Origin: Heliopora coerulea | Taxonomy: Eukaryota; Cnidaria; Anthozoa; Scleralcyonacea; Helioporidae | Reading direction: 5' to 3' | Assembly: GCA_030142905.1 (NCBI GenBank) | Contig: JASJOG010000097.1 | Location: forward strand, 868,001 to 932,000 | DNA: 64,000 nt | In this document: positions 20,697 to 30,702 of the stretch, one piece after another | How the letters are laid out: each line of letters starts with the position of its first letter | How positions within the stretch are numbered: the stretch's first letter is position 1 | Program-made: the position numbers and the translations under genes | The notes under the pieces: generated by a model | Seen by the model: the letters and a program-made list of their open reading frames with translations, nothing else | Databases searched by the model: none | Told to the model about the DNA's origin: nothing

Positions 20697-21749
20697 AACC
20701 AAAAACCGTGGCGTACATCGAACTTTGTGGGATCGTTTATGTCGTAATAAACTCGGCGATTATAAAGGTTGTTGCGTTGCAAAATTGGCACCAGTTCCTT
20801 AGTGGCGGCTTGTGGGTCATCATAACTTCCTCTAAACGATGTTTCACTTGTAAAAATTACGATGGGAGGGTAACCTCGACTCGCAAAAACAATCTACAAG
20901 CTTCAGATGTGACGGGAGGTGCATTGAATCAGTATCGACAGGAACTGAAGATGGCCAGCCGTTTGAATCCAAAAGTTCTTCACTAAAGTTGTGCGGGTAG
21001 TCGTCCGGATATTTCAATGGACATGAGAAATGTCCACTTCCGAGATCATAGAATATGTCGATTCGTAGAACTCGCATTGCTTTCGGCTGACAGTAATGTG
21101 CTGCTTCGGAGAAGAAAGCAACAGGAGTGAAAGCATTGGGATTTGTGACCACATTGTAACCCTGGTGACCGTTTTCTATCTGTGGTATTCTACCTTTGTC
21201 TCTGATATCATCACAGTTAAGAAGGGGAAATCCACTCAGGTAGTCACGAGCGTTGAACATGGCTTGGAGGTTTGCTTCCGAGCCACTGGACACAAAGCAG
21301 CCCCAGCAGGTTTTGCTATGATGTGCTGCCTCTGTTGAGGCATGTTTATCTATATTCCACAATTCAGCGAAATAATCTAGCACAGCAACTTCCAAAAACT
21401 TTGTATTAACACCTGTGCCTAGAGAGAAGGGATCACCAGCGTTGTTGATATGGACGCCCAGGTACTCTCCATGAACTTTGCTGACTTGTAGGATCTTATT
21501 CTCCTGATAACCAACGGATGTGCTTTTGTATGAGCTGATATAGTCGTGGACTTTTTTCCAGACTTTTCTTTTACTTTGAGGTGAAAGGCCCTTTTCCGAA
21601 AGCCTTACCTTATCTACACTCACTAATGGAGAATGCTTGGCTACAGATTCCCTCTGAGAAACTCTATTCGTCTGTACATTTGAGTTATTGTATCGCATAT
21701 ATAGGCCATAGTGTAAACCGTTTCTCACTAGATGGCTAAAAATAAACAA
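20697..21749 (-). pseudogene. Truncated second copy of the group II decarboxylase
   Basis: It matches the gene at 5.4-7.1 kb from the N-terminus to about residue 335 and then stops abruptly within the GFWFH segment. The Schiff-base lysine and the whole C-terminal half are missing. SGSEAN, FSEAAHYC and INNAGDPF persist. One extra A in an A-run near 20890 shifts the frame after LKLVDCF, and a 3-nt deletion removes the Gly of DTDGSM. The N-terminus of the open frame differs from the parent upstream of NNSNV. It cannot make an active enzyme. Its flanks are duplicated too, so it arose by DNA duplication, not by retroposition. Confidence 0.9.
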
Positions 21750-21954
21750 ATAAGAACAATCATACTATCAATTGGCCTTCTAAGGTGATTAAATTGCAGC
21801 AAAGGTCTCATCAAACATTCCCGAAGTCAGGTGTTCAACACCTTTTCACCGCTTCAAAGGTTATACCACAGAGTAGTTCCATATATCACAACGTAGGATG
21901 CTAACTAAAGAAAGCAAAACATTCTTATTTTTATGAAAAGTATTTAACGCGGAC

Positions 21955-22050
21955 GTTCGTCAAGCTAATATCCCGGAGTAACGATTCCCGAGTTCCAAAC
22001 GGGGTCTGACCTGCCACCTTCTGATGACCGGTTAGGCCCAGTTCAAACGT
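21955..22050 (-). mobile_element. tRNA-derived SINE fragment
   Basis: It corresponds to the SINE at 7390-7530 of duplication copy 1 (CCGCCACCTACTGATAACC versus TGCCACCTTCTGATGACC), so it predates the duplication. The part beyond the B box is lost. Confidence 0.6.
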
Positions 22051-22666
22051 CTACCACATCATGTCCCGAACCCAACTCAGATAACCTATAGGAACTGAAG
22101 CAGGTAGAAATTTGATACATAAACGTATAATTGGCAACCATGTTATAACTTCAGAGGCCTTTTCGAGCTTCGTACAAGACAACATGTAAGATTGGAAGGA
22201 AGATGAACGAGTGTTATGCGAATCTAAAACAAAATATTAATGTCTCTCCTCTTTGATGCTAACGTGCAATCGAAGATGACGAAGGAGTTGAGGGATGGCT
22301 CGCAGGACGGCGTGTTGGATATTGCAACGGTTGTGTCACGAGGCAGCTGAGAAAAAAATTTGAAGAATGGTGGTTCAGGAGAACATGATTTCAAAGTAAA
22401 ATCATCGCAAATTTAATGTATGCTTACTTTTCATTATCATACAATTGAATAGCGACTCTGAGATCCTCCTCCACGTCCTAGCACGTTCAAGTGTACTTAA
22501 TATAATCACACTTCAGTCTTCTTGTCTCACAATTTTTCGGACACCTCTCGCCATTTTCAAGAAATGGGACTGAAAACAACTTATATAGTCAGATGACAAC
22601 TGACCAAAATAAACGAATGTTCGCAGCCCACAATTAAATTTGACGAATTGAGGTCGGCACCAGAGC

Positions 22667-22863
22667 GGTAACCGTGTGGAGACGGGGACTGGAAAATTAA
22701 GTATTTTATTTACGTGATATCCTAACGCTAATCCAAACCCTAATTCTAACCGTTGACGTGTTACCCCCGGTGACATTTTAACCTAAATCCCAACATTTTT
22801 TCAAAAAAGTTATCTGGTAAATAAAACACTTGATTTTCCAGTCCCAGTCTCCCCACGGTTACC
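22667..22863. mobile_element. MITE with 48 bp terminal inverted repeats
   Basis: GGTAACCGTGTGGAGACGGG and the inverse of the right end GGTAACCGTGGGGAGACTGG both continue through GACTGGAAAAT to TTTTATTTAC. The centre has CTAA-rich linkers (AACCCTAATTCTAACC), as in the 4.8 kb MITE. The 87-residue minus frame across it is an artefact. Confidence 0.85.
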
Positions 22864-23499
22864 TGGTTTCAGTGGTTACTTTCTAGTACCGACCCTTCGC
22901 CTACGAGCCTGATCCTAGGATTCCTAGCTACTCTTCATATAATTTTCTTTGTAGTCTTTGTTCGCTATGCAAACCATCTGATTGCATGTGAGTGACTCAA
23001 AAGGCACAGTAAAGTAAATGTGGCAATGATTCCTCCACCGTTGAGTTTGTGCTGCTGAACAATGAGATCTCACAAAGATTCAGAAACTCGGGAGTTTAAT
23101 TGCCATCATGGATTGTGAAATCTTTTGCATGTGATCACCTCTTCAGGGGCTTTCTCACTGCTGCTTAATTTAACCATCAACACGAAGTTATCATGTCAAT
23201 TCATCTCTAATACACGGTAGATTGCTAATGAGCCGCTGACATATCAACGCTTGTAGACTTGGCTGCACGTATGTCATAGTAATAAAAGAACAACTGCAAG
23301 CTCAAACCTTTGCTTTGTCAACCCAATTCATCCAGGTCAATTGTTACACTATCTGACAAAATCTGAAGCCAAGATTGCAGATAAGATTCACATTTAGAAA
23401 TCTGTGCTAACTACGATGAAATACGAGGTAATCATTCACGTAACTTTTGAAATTAGAGACCGAAACTCTTCGGTTAAAATATTGACCAAGGATTTACCA

Positions 23500-23720
23500 G
23501 GCGGGAATCGTAGTCGTAGGATGAATATTAATGCCCAGCTCAAAATTCGAATGTGAATAGCCATAACAAGATAAAACACGACAAATAACAAAACATGTTA
23601 GTTTAAACAAGTTTTACTGACGTTTCGTTGCTAACGCGCAACATTTTCAAAGTAATATAGATGATGGATAAGGTAAGGTTATAAATACGATATTTACAAG
23701 GTGTGAAAATTAATTAGCCA
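23500..23720 (-). mobile_element. Penelope-like terminal piece
   Basis: It starts with the shared ACCAGGCGGGAATCGTAG end and carries a decayed hammerhead-like motif. It is followed at 23979 by reverse transcriptase sequence. Confidence 0.6.
23619..23650 (-). ncRNA. Decayed hammerhead-like motif
   Basis: The minus strand has TTGAAAA in place of CTGANGA, an intact stem II (GTTGC/GCAAC), GAAAC and GTC. The altered first box makes activity unlikely. Confidence 0.45.
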
Positions 23721-23978
23721 ATGAGAGAGGAGAAAAGGTGTGAGAAAAGTAGAAGAGGAAGAGCGGAAGGAGAGAAGAATAATTAAAATAAGGCAAGCGG
23801 AACAGACCTAATGTTTTCATTAAGGACAGGCTTAAATTTATCAATGAGTAAACTCTCCCGAATGAGTAACTCAAGGAGCGAGTTACCGGTGTCGCGATCA
23901 CGTTAACCCTTTTTAGATTATTTAAATTCACAGCACAACAGTATTAAATTTTCGAGCAAGACTGAGGTAAATAATACT

Positions 23979-24452
23979 TTTCCATTTCTTGACGTTTTGA
24001 TTGAACGTAACAAAGGTTTTTCCACTTCGGTTTATCGTAAACCTACTTTTTCGGGACTTTTTACTAATTTTGACAACTTTATCCCACTTTCATTTAAACG
24101 TGGACTTGTCTTCACCCTTCTGGACAGATATTTTAAGAATGCTCCTCCTACCACATCTTTCATTCGGAAGTCATCAAGCTCAAAAATTTTCTCACTAACA
24201 ATGAGTATCCTACTCCCTTTGACCTTTGTCTTGGTAATTTCTTGATAAAGTTTTTTCAGTTTCCGCCAAAAATTACGATGTTTCGAAACTAGTCATTTAT
24301 TTTTCTATACCATTTACGGGGAAATAATGCCTTCAAATCCGTTCACAGTTAACAAAACGTCTCTTCGGTTTTCCTCAAGTTGAGCTACGGGTTATCTTTA
24401 TGTCTAACAAACGTCTGTCTAGTTTCTTCCGGTACAAGGATAGTATTTCAAA
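23979..24452 (+). pseudogene. Penelope-like reverse transcriptase fragment
   Basis: Translation gives FPFLDVLIERNKGFSTSVYR and KPTFSGLFTNF, the conserved PFLDV ... VYRKPTF region after the catalytic motifs of Penelope-like reverse transcriptases. After a frameshift come LTNNEYPTPFD and NKRLSSFFRYKDSIS. The upstream catalytic half and the downstream nuclease are absent here. It ends at the outer edge of the large inverted repeat. Several frameshifts and stops show it is dead. Confidence 0.75.
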
Positions 24453-25728
24453 TTGAATCATGGTTTGTTTCGCGTTTTATGCTGAGTATTTATCTTTATA
24501 TTACGCTTAAGATTCCCGCCTGGTTGCTCAATTGCACCATGTCTGATCGGTTGACTGCTTGTTGCTATATACTTTTCCAAGTCAACTCATGCCTGGAGTT
24601 GGTTCATTATCGGTCACTGCTCAACACAACACAGTGCGTCGGTCTTCAAATGACGAATGACAAAATTTCAGTAAATTCATTTTACAAGTCGTCCATTCAG
24701 GTTTTGTACTCTTCCATCAAAACACACTTAAAGTGCTCGACAATGTTGATCATTCATTGCAACATGCATTTAACTGTCAATAACATTCTACTTGCAATTT
24801 GCAGCAACTAGTTAATATAAACTGTGAATACATTTACTGAAGAGGACTCCACGTGATAGATATTGTTAAATAAGAGGTTGTTATTATGATTAGCTCGGTA
24901 GAGTCACGCTTTAGCGAGGTGCTGGATCTTTATTGGATCACAAAACAAAATACAGAAACTAAGGTTTACGAATGTTCAGCTGTAGCAGGAAGTTCTTCTG
25001 ACTCTAGGTTCTCTTCTACTGGCTTTCCAGCTCTGCTTTGTCTGCTCGTGTTGACTCTCTTCGTTGGTTCTCTCTTTCTGCTCTCTCTTCTGCTCTCTTT
25101 TCTACTCACTTTTCTGCTCTCTCTTGTCTTTGTTTGGAAAGGAGCATCTCCTTTTTATGCTTTTGGTGGGCAACTTTGGTTGACAGTGAGTGACAGTAGG
25201 AGTTGACTAATCAGATACATTCTGACCAAGTCTTTCGTTATGCCAGGCGAAGGCGTTGTTTGGAATGTAACATAATTACCAAGGATGTTTGAAAAAGATT
25301 TTTCGATACTAAATGTATATAGTTCTTTGTAAAATTATAATAGTAAAATCAGAATGTACTAGTTCTTATCTCAGTTATGTTATTTCACAGTTTCACATCC
25401 TATTTCGAGTTCAAATCTGATCTGAATAGGAATTACGTCATATCTGGAATTCGGCTAAGTATCCAATCAATGTAGGCTGGACTAACACAAACCAGAGCAA
25501 GGATTTAACAATACCAGCTTGTACCTTGACCTTACATTCGATAACATAAACAAAAACGGTGTTTTAAGTCAGATCGATAACTGACATTTTCGAAAGGACT
25601 AATTATGGTGGTGGTTACAAAAATAAGATAACAACTTTACATGTCCAAAACTAGACAAAACTCAAACATTACAACTTTCGTAATAGGATTGTCTACCTAT
25701 TCATAGCAGCTATTTTCACAATAGATTA
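24453..25728 (+). repeat. Large inverted repeat, left arm
   Basis: About 1276 bp that reads as the reverse complement of 27711-28987. Along the segments compared by eye the only difference seen is one base near the outer end (AAACC versus AAAGCC), plus a few bases at the edge. The outer 65 bp equal a Penelope terminus. The inner part is the repeat family also found, diverged, at 14.7-15.8 kb. The identical 106- and 115-residue frames present in both arms lie antisense to the TATA/AATAAA-bearing strand and are not called as genes. Confidence 0.9.
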
Positions 25729-27348
25729 CGTTGACATTTGATAAATTCCATTTAGTTTATAATAACATAGATTTCCGTTGCTGTCCTTTTTTCTCCTGCT
25801 CAAACGTGCTTAAAATTGCCGTCAAAACTGCTCTCAAAATGAATTTCCATTTCATAGACCCAAAAATTTCCCGGGGGAGCCTGGCCCCTGGCCCCCCTAG
25901 ATGACTCGGGCTTCGCCCTCGCCCCTGACTGCTACGCGGTCAGAGATCAATGTCCCGACCAGGCACACCTCAAAGGTTGGACAGTCTCTTATCCTTAAGT
26001 CTTTCATGCAAGGCTAAATCACTGATCATAGCGCGTGATGAAGAGTTTACAATCTCTAATTCCTTACCAATCGTAACACCATTATCATCATCATAGTCTA
26101 CTTCATTGTGAATGGCCACGTTAAAATTTCCAACAATTATAGTTTTTGAGCACCTGCTTTGCGTTATCCAAATCTGGTCGTCACTTTCGTCGTCTTCCAT
26201 CAACCAACGTCTACGTTATGCCACGTCAAAAAAGAAAAAAAATTGAATACATCCTATATATATGTATATTACATTCTACAAGTCTCTATTCCCAGGGGTT
26301 TCTTTAAGAAAACCTCTTTAATCGTTTTTTAAGTCGGATAAATACCTCGAACATCGGCTTTAAGCCAGATACATCCCGGAGGGGCTGAAGGCCCCTCCGG
26401 GATGTATCTGGCTTAAAGCCGATGTTCGAGGTATTTATCCTATACATATAAGGTTAGTAAAATGAATGCACACATGAAAATTAATTTCACGAGGGAAATT
26501 TTCGCTTCACTTATAGAACTGAAACATTATATGGAGTATTATTTTCATATGTGAAATTACGTATGAAATTTATGTAAGGAAAGTGTGAAGAAAGACAGTC
26601 CAGCAGAAACACGAAACATAAGAGTAGTAAAACTGATTAAATTGATCTAACGCTTTGTTGAGTCGAATAACGCCAGAGAACCAGTGATAGCTATATTATA
26701 GAAAAGTCAAGAGATGTATTCATACATGATTTGTTATGTAGATTACAAGTGTGATGAAGGTTAGCATCGGCGAGTAGAGCTTAACGGCCACGTAGGTCCA
26801 TCGGCTCCAAGTGACCGTTCAAGTTCACGGAGGATGTCAAATCCTTTATCACACGAGTAAATATTGATTATTAAGGGTTAATCAATGGTTACGAGTGTGA
26901 TAAAGGATTTATTATTGGGAGTGAAGTTCAACGGGCGCAAGGGACCGTTGTCCCCGAGTGGCCATTCAAGCTTCACGAGTGATGTTAAATTCTTCATTTA
27001 TCACCCAAGTGAACGTTGATAAGCTACCTTATCTCATGACTAATTCACAAGAAAATCGGGTTTTTTTCCACCATTCTAAGGTTGAAGAGACGTTGGTGGT
27101 TAGAAATTAAGATATTCAATCATTAGCAAGCGACAAGAGGCAGGATGAGTGGTTATCACACTCTTTTGAAAGGAAAACAGTGTGACATCGCACTCTTTTT
27201 AAGGGTTAATCAATGGTGAGTTAACCTAAGCCTAATCGTGAGATAGATATCATACTGTAAAACAAAAGCAACAAAACTTGGCAATAAAGTACTCAGAGAT
27301 ATGTACTTCTAAAACGTAATTTCTTTTACTATTTAGTGATAAATGCAC
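25729..27348. other. Spacer of the large inverted repeat
   Basis: About 2 kb in all, including the Penelope piece at its right end. It contains a 77-residue minus frame (25970-26203, acidic, no family recognised), a perfect hairpin at 26336-26440, a decayed TTTCACATRTGAAA element at about 26450-26585, and a foldback at about 26745-27010 with CGAGTGTGATAAAGGATTT-type arms. No transposase is recognisable. Confidence 0.55.
26336..26440. repeat. Perfect 50 bp hairpin
   Basis: The left arm 26336-26385 is the exact reverse complement of 26391-26440, with a 5-nt TGAAG loop. Arms begin GGATAAATACCTCGAACATC and end at CCGGAGGGGC. No mismatch was found in 50 pairs. It is either a very recent foldback element or a sequence kept identical by gene conversion or by hairpin function. 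Confidence 0.95.
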
Positions 27349-27716
27349 TCAAATGTATTCAAGTCGCTTGCCCGGTTGAAAAACAAAACGAATTCTAATG
27401 TGAGGGTAAGCTGAGGAGCACAGTTTTAAAATTTGAGTGCGGATTTGAAGAGAGTGACAACCAGTGAAGGGAAGAGAAAAGTATAAGACCTTTTTGGGGA
27501 CTGTGTGACGGACTGGTTTGGATGTGAAGGTTTTGTCCAAGAAAAGAGAAACGCATTTGTCAAATAAATGGGTAGGAAAGCCATTGGCTTTAAAGATATT
27601 TTTTAACATTTCAAGTTCTCTGTGGAAATTTTCATAACTAGAGCAGATGCTGAAACAGCGATGGAGTAGTGAAAGAATTAGGCCTTGTTTGTAAGTGAAA
27701 GGTATGAAGCTAATCT
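27349..27716 (-). pseudogene. Penelope-like reverse transcriptase fragment
   Basis: On the minus strand: FIPFTYKQGLILSLLHRCFS, MLKNIFKANGFP, FDKCVSLFLDKTF, LPFTGCHSLQIRTQ and SSAYPHIRIRFVF. These are the reverse transcriptase C-terminal (thumb) region of a Penelope-like element. The 5' side is cut exactly at the inner edge of the right inverted-repeat arm. No nuclease domain follows. One continuous frame remains, so it is younger than the piece at 24.0 kb or belongs to another subfamily. Confidence 0.75.
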
Positions 27717-28987
27717 ATTGTGAAAATAGCTGCTATGAATAGGTAGACAATCCTATTACGAAAGTTGTAATGTTTGAGTTTTGTCTAGTTTTGGACATGT
27801 AAAGTTGTTATCTTATTTTTGTAACCACCACCATAATTAGTCCTTTCGAAAATGTCAGTTATCGATCTGACTTAAAACACCGTTTTTGTTTATGTTATCG
27901 AATGTAAGGTCAAGGTACAAGCTGGTATTGTTAAATCCTTGCTCTGGTTTGTGTTAGTCCAGCCTACATTGATTGGATACTTAGCCGAATTCCAGATATG
28001 ACGTAATTCCTATTCAGATCAGATTTGAACTCGAAATAGGATGTGAAACTGTGAAATAACATAACTGAGATAAGAACTAGTACATTCTGATTTTACTATT
28101 ATAATTTTACAAAGAACTATATACATTTAGTATCGAAAAATCTTTTTCAAACATCCTTGGTAATTATGTTACATTCCAAACAACGCCTTCGCCTGGCATA
28201 ACGAAAGACTTGGTCAGAATGTATCTGATTAGTCAACTCCTACTGTCACTCACTGTCAACCAAAGTTGCCCACCAAAAGCATAAAAAGGAGATGCTCCTT
28301 TCCAAACAAAGACAAGAGAGAGCAGAAAAGTGAGTAGAAAAGAGAGCAGAAGAGAGAGCAGAAAGAGAGAACCAACGAAGAGAGTCAACACGAGCAGACA
28401 AAGCAGAGCTGGAAAGCCAGTAGAAGAGAACCTAGAGTCAGAAGAACTTCCTGCTACAGCTGAACATTCGTAAACCTTAGTTTCTGTATTTTGTTTTGTG
28501 ATCCAATAAAGATCCAGCACCTCGCTAAAGCGTGACTCTACCGAGCTAATCATAATAACAACCTCTTATTTAACAATATCTATCACGTGGAGTCCTCTTC
28601 AGTAAATGTATTCACAGTTTATATTAACTAGTTGCTGCAAATTGCAAGTAGAATGTTATTGACAGTTAAATGCATGTTGCAATGAATGATCAACATTGTC
28701 GAGCACTTTAAGTGTGTTTTGATGGAAGAGTACAAAACCTGAATGGACGACTTGTAAAATGAATTTACTGAAATTTTGTCATTCGTCATTTGAAGACCGA
28801 CGCACTGTGTTGTGTTGAGCAGTGACCGATAATGAACCAACTCCAGGCATGAGTTGACTTGGAAAAGTATATAGCAACAAGCAGTCAACCGATCAGACAT
28901 GGTGCAATTGAGCAACCAGGCGGGAATCTTAAGCGTAATATAAAGATAAATACTCAGCATAAAACGCGAAACAAAGCCATGATTCAA
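27711..28987 (-). repeat. Large inverted repeat, right arm
   Basis: Reverse complement of 24453-25728. On the plus strand it reads, in order, TGTTAGTCCAGCC (about 27953), a CATAAAAAGGAG TATA-like box (about 28281), a purine tract, CAATAAAGATCC (about 28504) and CTTATTTAACA (about 28580). A TGTTA start and TAACA end some 630 bp apart resemble a solo LTR, but flanking sequence is also shared with the diverged copy at 14.7-15.8 kb. The true element boundaries are therefore unclear. Confidence 0.9.
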
Positions 28988-29715
28988 CTGGAAGAATAAT
29001 GTATTTAATGAGAGACTAAAGTTTTGTTGCAACCAGCAACATCTGCAATCATCAACTAATCTTTGCTCCTCAGCATTCAAACACACTGACATGCACTTCG
29101 TCTTCCGTACCACTAAACGTCTTTGCCATTTCTTCCCCGTCAAGGACAGGCTTCCTGAGAGATTCCACGTGGTGTACTCATTCACGTGTCAATGCTGTAA
29201 CGCATTGTATGTAGGCAAAACAGCCCGTCATTTACACACGCAGATCTCAGACCACTAGGAAGCCTCTCCTTTGACAGGGAAAAAACGTTCAAATCCTTCT
29301 TGTTCTAACATCTTACCCCACCGTTCTGAAACCGGTCACTCTGCTTCGATAAATGACTTCCGTATCCTATTTACTTGCACCTCACCAACCGAACTACTAA
29401 TTCGAGAATGTCTTCTTATTCGCGAACAAAATCCCTCTCCCAATGCTGATATCGGCTCTTTTCCACTTTCTTTATTCTAATTCTCTCTTATCTGAACCCT
29501 GCCACCGACTCTTCGTTCTGTTATTTAATTATATGATGTTACATGTAATATAATCCGTGTAAGATATCTATATATTCTAATTACCAAGTGTTTTTCGCCA
29601 CTCTTATGATGTTGCTGGTTTTAACGAAATGATAGTCTCTCAATAAATACATTATTCTTCCAATTGAACCATGGCTTTGTTTCGCGTTTTATGCTGGGTA
29701 TTTATCTTTATATTA
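28988..29715 (+). mobile_element. 5'-truncated Penelope-like element with GIY-YIG domain
   Basis: Plus-strand coding remnants at about 29091-29480 read FRTTKRLCHFFPVKDRL, then YSFTCQCCNALYVGKTARHL, with the GIY-YIG core as ALYVG. After an in-frame stop follow SPLTGKKRSNPS, HRSETGHSASINDF, ELLIRECLLIRE and NADIGSFPLSLF. The inverted terminus (28930-29015 versus 29631-29715) flanks it, with decayed hammerhead-like motifs near 29015-29035 and 29600-29630. Confidence 0.78.
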
Positions 29716-30239
29716 CGATCAGACACAGGTTATTCAACTAGTGCAAAATTGAACACAACGCCATAATACTGGCTTGTCGACCTCTCGGTTCCTGACGTAA
29801 CATTTTATAACCAAGGCGAATACTTCCAACAGCGAATTTACGCATGATTGCAGAAAACAATAAGCGAAATAGCAATACACTAATCTTCAAAGTACTCTAT
29901 ACAGTAAAAATTTTATTTTCTCTTATTTTATCTTAAATAGTGTGCCCAATTAGTTTGTCAAAAGCTAAATCAAAATGACACTGAAATAAAGATTTTGTTA
30001 TTACCATATTATTATTGGCAGTTTTATCAGTGCTGAAAACTGTGGGATAAACGTAAAACTGTGTACCATCACTTTAAAACCCAAACCATACATCAAAACC
30101 CACTTCGTTTTGAAATCATCTGCATTGACCATATTAAATAAATTTTCATTGGTGTGAATTAATAAACGCCCACGGGTATAACCACTTGATGGTTATACGA
30201 TGGTTATGTCCAAGGGTTATGTGAGGTGCAACAAAATAA
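29716..30239. other. Intergenic, no gene seen
   Basis: AT-rich, no supported ORF. A short inverted motif (TAACCACTTGATGGTTATACG) lies at about 30179-30200. Confidence 0.45.
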
Positions 30240-30330
30240 GCAAAACTGTAAATTTTTTTTTTTTTTTTTTTTTTTTTGAGAACGTTTCGACCAACCATCA
30301 GGTCATCTTCAGACCTAAAAGATGAAATGT
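30240..30330 (-). mobile_element. Penelope-like terminus with poly-T
   Basis: A poly-T run (30253-30277) is followed by an intact-looking hammerhead-like core on the minus strand. On that strand the core precedes a poly-A, as at a transcript or element end. Confidence 0.6.
30284..30312 (-). ncRNA. Hammerhead ribozyme-like core
   Basis: Minus strand: CTGAAGA (30312-30306), stem II GACC/GGTC around TGATGGTT, then GAAAC (30288-30284) followed by GTT. All core boxes are intact. Together with 15195-15222 it is the best preserved of the hammerhead-like motifs in the window. Confidence 0.6.
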
Positions 30331-30702
30331 TCAGCTACTAATGTTATCTAAATACGTAACACAAGATGTCAAAAGACGCAGAACCTTTTTTTCCGTCGTG
30401 CGAATGTGGACGGTAAACCGATCGTAAACCAGTTTTTATAAAAATCCTGGAGGACCTACGTAAGCTAGTTTTCGCCTTGAGTGAAAGGGGTAAAAGATTC
30501 ATTTCCTTTTGATATATTTTTATATTTAATTTGTAGTAGGCCTATTCTCCTTTCTAAGCCGATCTCTCTAAAAATGTCCCTTTTCCTAAATCCTGAAATT
30601 TTATAGGCCCTCGGGGGCTTATTATTGAATTTACAGTATTTGTACTTGAAGGGAAAGACGTCCAGGCAGTAGGTTCAATCCAGGGATATCACTCAATGAC
30701 AC
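30331..30702. other. Intergenic, no gene seen
   Basis: No ORF recognised. From about 30645 the sequence becomes similar to 39670 onward, marking the edge of the KDM8 duplication. Confidence 0.45.

Larger units (their letters stand above)
20697..23470. repeat. Segmental duplication, copy 2
   Basis: Partner of 6127-9470. The matched blocks are 20697-22010 and about 22905-23440. Between them are a private MITE (22667-22863) and unmatched sequence. Confidence 0.85.

Noticed and set aside
24886..25206. 106-residue frame repeated identically at 28233-28553
   Set aside because: The identity comes from the inverted repeat itself. The frame is antisense to the TATA/AATAAA strand and translates a purine tract, and the diverged copy at 15.3-15.6 kb does not keep it.
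25970..26203. 77-residue acidic minus frame as a possible transposase or cargo of the inverted repeat
   Set aside because: Too short, no motif, and no splice or promoter support. Kept only as a note in the spacer entry.
28628..29185. 185-residue minus frame
   Set aside because: It crosses the boundary between the inverted-repeat arm and a Penelope element whose real coding strand is plus.
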